In this document: piece after piece, positions 6,404 to 9,259 of the stretch
How positions within the stretch are numbered: position 1 is the stretch's first letter
Layout of the letters: every line of letters starts with the position of its first letter
Assembly (NCBI GenBank): GCA_003447785.1
Contig: DLYJ01000091.1
Location: 1-9,259 of the forward strand
Direction of reading: 5' to 3'
Origin: Treponema sp.
GTDB lineage: Bacteria > Spirochaetota > Spirochaetia > Treponematales > Treponemataceae
Length of the DNA stretch: 9,259 bases
The notes under the pieces: generated by a model
The model's database searches: none
Told to the model about the DNA's origin: nothing
Seen by the model: the letters and a program-made list of their open reading frames with translations, nothing else
Position numbers and translations under genes: made by a program

Positions 6404-7429
6404 CTACTGTTTTTTTATGGTGTAGATAAACGTTGCAGTTCCGGCACTGGATGCCGACTGGAATCTCCACCGGCTTATCTGGTTTGCAATTTCCTGCTGA
6501 ACAATCGGACTGACCAGGCTCTTGGGAATTATAATTTCGTTTACAGGAACACGTCCGTCCGCATTTACGGTAAACGTAATCTTGAATTCACGGGTGGCAT
6601 CGATTGTAGCGGCCGCCTGAGGAGTTAGCGAAATTACAGGCGATTTTGGCTCAAGCAGAATGCGGGCAGTACCATCGTTCATGGCGAGGCTAGTCTGTCC
6701 GTCCGGAGAACCTGCCGTATTCATTGTGGCACTTACAGAAACTCCGTTTCCGGCCTGCCCTTTATATGTAGTTGAAGCAATCTTATTGAGGGCGCTGGAA
6801 GTTGAAGAACTTGTGGTTCCCGTATCAGTCTTGTTTGACGAAGAACTCTGGCTCTGGGCTGTTCCCTTTGAAGAACTTGCAGAGGCGGCAGTGCCCTCAA
6901 GGGCATTTACCTGGTTAACAACAGCGTTTGCCGCGCTGCCCGTGTTTGAACTTGCTGCTTCTTCAAAGTCAGCAAAGTCATCCCAGTTAGGAGTTTTTTT
7001 GGGTTTGGTTTTATTTGCCAGTTGCTCGGCCAAAAGTTCCTCCGGAGTCTTATTCAGTTTTGGCTCAGTGCGCGGAGCAGGCTTTGACGACTTAGCTGCA
7101 GTTTTTGGCGGGGCTTTCTGAGTGCTCTTTTTTGCAGGAGCTTCAGCCTTTTTAGGGGCCGGTTTTTCAACTGCTTTCTGAGCAGGGGCGCTTTGAGGCG
7201 CTGCGGCCGGAGACGCTGCCTGTTCCATTGCCTGGGACGCCGGCGGCGGGGCTTCGTTTACAGTGCTTGCCTTTGCCTGAGACGGAGATTCAAGATGAAT
7301 CTGCACTGTCTTGAACGGCTTATTGTGGGGCAGCAGAGAGTAAAAACTAAAAAATATGAATATAAAAACCCAGACTCCGATTGTACCAAAAAAGGCAATC
7401 TGATTCGGTTTTTTTTCTATCGCTTGCAT
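6404..7429 (-). CDS. tonB: TonB/TolA-like energy transducer
   Basis: The protein has 341 residues. Residues about 11-33 (IAFFGTIGVWVFIFIFFSFY and on) form one inner-membrane segment. Residues 50-125 are rich in Pro, Ala and Lys, as expected for a periplasm-spanning linker. Residues 155-220 are rich in Ser, Thr and Ala. The end (about 279-341: REFKITFTVNADGRV, then NQISRWRFQSA) matches the TonB C-terminal domain, including the basic-Trp-basic-Phe end. TonB carries proton-gradient energy from ExbB-ExbD to outer-membrane transporters; TolA is the equivalent in envelope upkeep, and sequence alone does not settle which this is. The ATG overlaps the exbD stop by one base (TGATG), with GAGGA about ten bases before it. 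The membrane segment lacks the His of the Ser/His motif of classical TonB and TolA. No Pal or TolB is visible, mildly favouring TonB. Confidence 0.85.
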   Translation of the reverse strand: MQAIEKKPNQIAFFGTIGVWVFIFIFFSFYSLLPHNKPFKTVQIHLESPSQAKASTVNEAPPPASQAMEQAASPAAAPQSAPAQKAVEKPAPKKAEAPAKKSTQKAPPKTAAKSSKPAPRTEPKLNKTPEELLAEQLANKTKPKKTPNWDDFADFEEAASSNTGSAANAVVNQVNALEGTAASASSSKGTAQSQSSSSNKTDTGTTSSSTSSALNKIASTTYKGQAGNGVSVSATMNTAGSPDGQTSLAMNDGTARILLEPKSPVISLTPQAAATIDATREFKITFTVNADGRVPVNEIIIPKSLVSPIVQQEIANQISRWRFQSASSAGTATFIYTIKKQ

Positions 7430-7833
7430 CAGTCGGCAGTCCTCAGGTTAATTGCAACAAATTCATTCTTTCTCAGAACGTCAAAGATTTTTACAATCAT
7501 TCCGTTTGTAACTTTTGAATCGGCTTCCAGGGTTACAGGATATTCCGAGCGTTTTTTGCCCTCAGTATCAAAGTTTTTGAGTTTTGAATCCAGGGTAGTT
7601 AATGTCACGGCCTCATCATTAAACCATAACTTTCCTGAAGCGGAAGCGGTGATTGTAATTCCAGCAATGGCTTCTGACTGAGAAGTTTCGCTTTCCGGAA
7701 GGTTTACATTGATTGCAGGAAGAACCGCAAAGGTTGTACTTACCAGAAAGAACAAAATCAACTGAAATACAACGTCAATCATCGGAGTCAAATCAGCTCC
7801 GCTGTTGAAGTTTCTTCTTCGTTTAATTCTCAT
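7429..7833 (-). CDS. exbD: ExbD/TolR-family proton channel subunit
   Basis: The protein has 134 residues, the usual size. A basic cytoplasmic start (MRIKRRRNF) leads to LTPMIDVVFQLILFFLVSTT, the single membrane helix. D20 is the conserved membrane aspartate needed for proton passage (D25 in E. coli ExbD). The following NLPES and the C-terminal stretch with TLEADSKVTNGMIVKIFDVL fit the periplasmic domain of the family. With ExbB it forms an inner-membrane proton-driven motor for the TonB-like protein. The start at 7833 is preceded by AGGAAG about six bases upstream, which overlaps the exbB stop; the gap is nine bases. The stop overlaps the tonB ATG. TolR is the alternative name for the same fold; three-gene synteny with a TonB-domain protein favours ExbD. 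Confidence 0.93.
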   Translation of the reverse strand: MRIKRRRNFNSGADLTPMIDVVFQLILFFLVSTTFAVLPAINVNLPESETSQSEAIAGITITASASGKLWFNDEAVTLTTLDSKLKNFDTEGKKRSEYPVTLEADSKVTNGMIVKIFDVLRKNEFVAINLRTAD

Positions 7834-7842
7834 CTGAACTTC

Positions 7843-8454
7843 CTATCTTAGTTTACCTGTTAATCTGAGAAGAACTTCTGTAACAGAAGATTCCAGTTCA
7901 ACAATTTCCTTGTTTACACGGCGTGTAAAGTAGTTTGAAAAAATCATCGACGGAATTGCAACAAAAAGTCCGGCGGCAGTTGTTACGAGGGCTTCTGCGA
8001 TTGCTCCCGCGAGAACGGCCGGGTTCCCCATGCTTGCTCCCTGTCCCAGAACGCCGAAAGCCTTGATGTTACCGGTTACAGTACCAAAAAGTCCCAGCAG
8101 GGTACTGATGTTTGCAATTGTTCCCAGCAGGGTAAGTGAGTGTTCAAGCTGAGGAATTACAGCTTCCATTTCTGTTTCCACGATTTCTTTCAGAGACTGT
8201 TCATCCAGGCTTCTCATAGCCAGAGCCTTTCTTACAACCTGGCTGAAAGGAGTTCCGCTTGCTGAACAGAATGCGTCAGCGGCAGAATAATCCTGGCGCA
8301 AAAGAGCTTCCTTCAGGTTTTTCTTGAGCTGAACATCTCTTTTTCTTACCGATGAAAAATATACCAGGCGTTCAATAATGATGTAGGTTGCGGCAATTCC
8401 ACAAACCAGAATAGGAATAATAAGAATTCCACCTGATTTCAACATGTCTAACAT
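7843..8454 (-). CDS. exbB: ExbB/TolQ/MotA-family proton channel subunit
   Basis: The protein has 203 residues, somewhat short for ExbB (E. coli about 244) and typical of the compact form. Three membrane segments are visible: about 9-28 (GGILIIPILVCGIAATYIII), 105-133 and 147-176. The signature stretches are LLGLFGTVTGNIKAF (119-133) and LAGAIAEALVTTAAGLFVAI (148-167), with the conserved channel threonines. ExbB forms a pentamer around ExbD helices and converts proton flow into motion that energises TonB. The start at 8454 has a strong ribosome site, AAGGGAG, about seven bases upstream. The gene follows the beta-barrel gene by 25 bp and precedes exbD by nine, so all are probably one transcript. 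TolQ is the alternative assignment. Confidence 0.93.
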   Translation of the reverse strand: MLDMLKSGGILIIPILVCGIAATYIIIERLVYFSSVRKRDVQLKKNLKEALLRQDYSAADAFCSASGTPFSQVVRKALAMRSLDEQSLKEIVETEMEAVIPQLEHSLTLLGTIANISTLLGLFGTVTGNIKAFGVLGQGASMGNPAVLAGAIAEALVTTAAGLFVAIPSMIFSNYFTRRVNKEIVELESSVTEVLLRLTGKLR

Positions 8455-8479
8455 AATAATTCTCCCTTATAAGTACTTT

Positions 8480-9259
8480 TTAAAACTGGAATTTTACAAG
8501 AAGCATTGCGTTTCCGCCCCGGGCTTTATACGACGAAGCTGCATAGTCTCTTGTTTTGTTTGTAACTAATTTTATAACATCGTTCAGCTCAAGGGCAAGG
8601 CGGATTGACTTGGATGCCTTGACTGCAACATCAGCACTCAGGTCCGGCATTGCGTCGGCGTCTTCTCCCATTGCCTGTTTGATTGAAGCACCTGCGCTCC
8701 AGCGGGCACTGCTTTCCTGGTAGAATATACCGGCTTCCAGAGAGTGGGGAACTTCAAGCACAGGAACATCCATCCAGAATGCATACCAGCGGCCTGTAAG
8801 TTTAAAGTCCTTTACAACGGCCGTAAATTCAACACTGGTGTTAAAGTCAGTTCGTTTGCCGCAAACAAGCGCATAATAGCCTGAACTCAATTCAGCTCCT
8901 GCCTCATCGTAACCTGCGTACCAGATACCGTTGTCAAAGGCAGTTTTTCTGTATTCGGCTGTGGCTGCAATATTAAACGACGTCTGAATCGGCAAGGTCA
9001 ATTTTGCCTTTCCGTACCAGTCTGTAGTTTCTACAGGAAGGCAGGCTGCAACCGAGTAGCGGTATTTTGATTCAAGAAGATCGATACGGTTTTGAACTGA
9101 ATCACATCCGCCTTCCAGGGCAAGCGTTACCGGAAGGGAATCCCTGCCTTCAAAGAATGCAAGATGGGTTCCCAAAGCGAAGGGAACGATTACCTTGTTA
9201 TCCCCGATTGAATTTCCGATTACGGCCGCTGCCCTTGCCCAGATGTCTGCGTGGTCAGC
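8480..9259 (-). CDS. Probable outer-membrane beta-barrel protein, C-terminal 259 residues (5' end outside window)
   Basis: The frame is open up to the window edge and ends with TAA at 8480-8482, so only the C-terminal part is seen. The last residues, NAMLLVKFQF, alternate hydrophobic and polar and end in Phe, the usual signal for assembly of outer-membrane barrels. The rest has repeated beta-strand-like stretches rich in Tyr, Trp and Phe (for example KDFKLTGRWYAFWMD, HSLEAGIFYQESSARWSAG, LSADVAVKASKSIRLALELN) separated by short polar turns. I do not recognise the family. A porin-like or transport barrel is likely; a TonB-dependent receptor is possible, but its plug and TonB box would lie outside the window. 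It sits 25 bp upstream of exbB in the same direction, so it may be the partner or substrate channel of that energising complex. A TTG at 9175 is not a convincing start because the frame continues upstream. Confidence 0.6.
   Translation of the reverse strand, partial: ADHADIWARAAAVIGNSIGDNKVIVPFALGTHLAFFEGRDSLPVTLALEGGCDSVQNRIDLLESKYRYSVAACLPVETTDWYGKAKLTLPIQTSFNIAATAEYRKTAFDNGIWYAGYDEAGAELSSGYYALVCGKRTDFNTSVEFTAVVKDFKLTGRWYAFWMDVPVLEVPHSLEAGIFYQESSARWSAGASIKQAMGEDADAMPDLSADVAVKASKSIRLALELNDVIKLVTNKTRDYAASSYKARGGNAMLLVKFQF

Noticed and set aside
7193..7681. Plus-strand open frame of 162 residues
   Set aside because: It lies across tonB and exbD, both well supported on the other strand, and has no family features.

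Overview
The window reads as an ordinary, densely coded chromosomal segment of a spirochaete, most likely a Treponema. The pointers are a CarD-type gene end followed directly by a fused ispDF gene (an order I recall from Treponema pallidum), a giant membrane-anchored coiled-coil protein of the type I recall being called SpiroCoCo in spirochaete annotations, and a diderm exbB-exbD-tonB set. This assignment rests on gene content and memory, not on a search. No RNA gene, insertion sequence, phage gene or CRISPR array was seen, and no stretch longer than about 60 bases lacks a gene.

Layout. On the + strand, the 3' end of a carD-like gene (1-276), with a very acidic tail, overlaps the start of ispDF (269-1495), a two-domain enzyme for two steps of the MEP isoprenoid pathway. 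A 15-bp hairpin (1499-1534) lies between ispDF and the convergent minus-strand block and probably ends transcription from one or both sides.

Everything from 9259 down to 1536 is on the minus strand. In transcription order it runs: the C-terminal part of a probable outer-membrane beta-barrel protein (cut by the window edge), an ExbB/TolQ proton channel subunit, an ExbD/TolR subunit, a TonB/TolA-like energy transducer, a HAD-family phosphatase, and the 1366-residue coiled-coil protein. The barrel gene, exbB, exbD and tonB are tightly packed (25 bp, 9 bp, and a one-base stop/start overlap) and look like one operon. ExbB and ExbD would use the proton gradient to energise the TonB-like protein, which reaches across the periplasm to an outer-membrane partner; the co-encoded barrel protein is a candidate. 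The HAD gene and the coiled-coil gene follow after 60 and 35 bp and may be read through or have their own promoters.

The most interesting object is the coiled-coil protein (1536-5636). It has an N-terminal membrane segment with the bulk predicted cytoplasmic, about 1,076 consecutive residues without proline, two long ungapped blocks of 11-residue (hendecad) repeats (10 and 16 copies), and a C-terminal helix-turn-helix-like segment. This suggests, as inference only, a very long rod linking the inner membrane to DNA or to another cytoplasmic structure.
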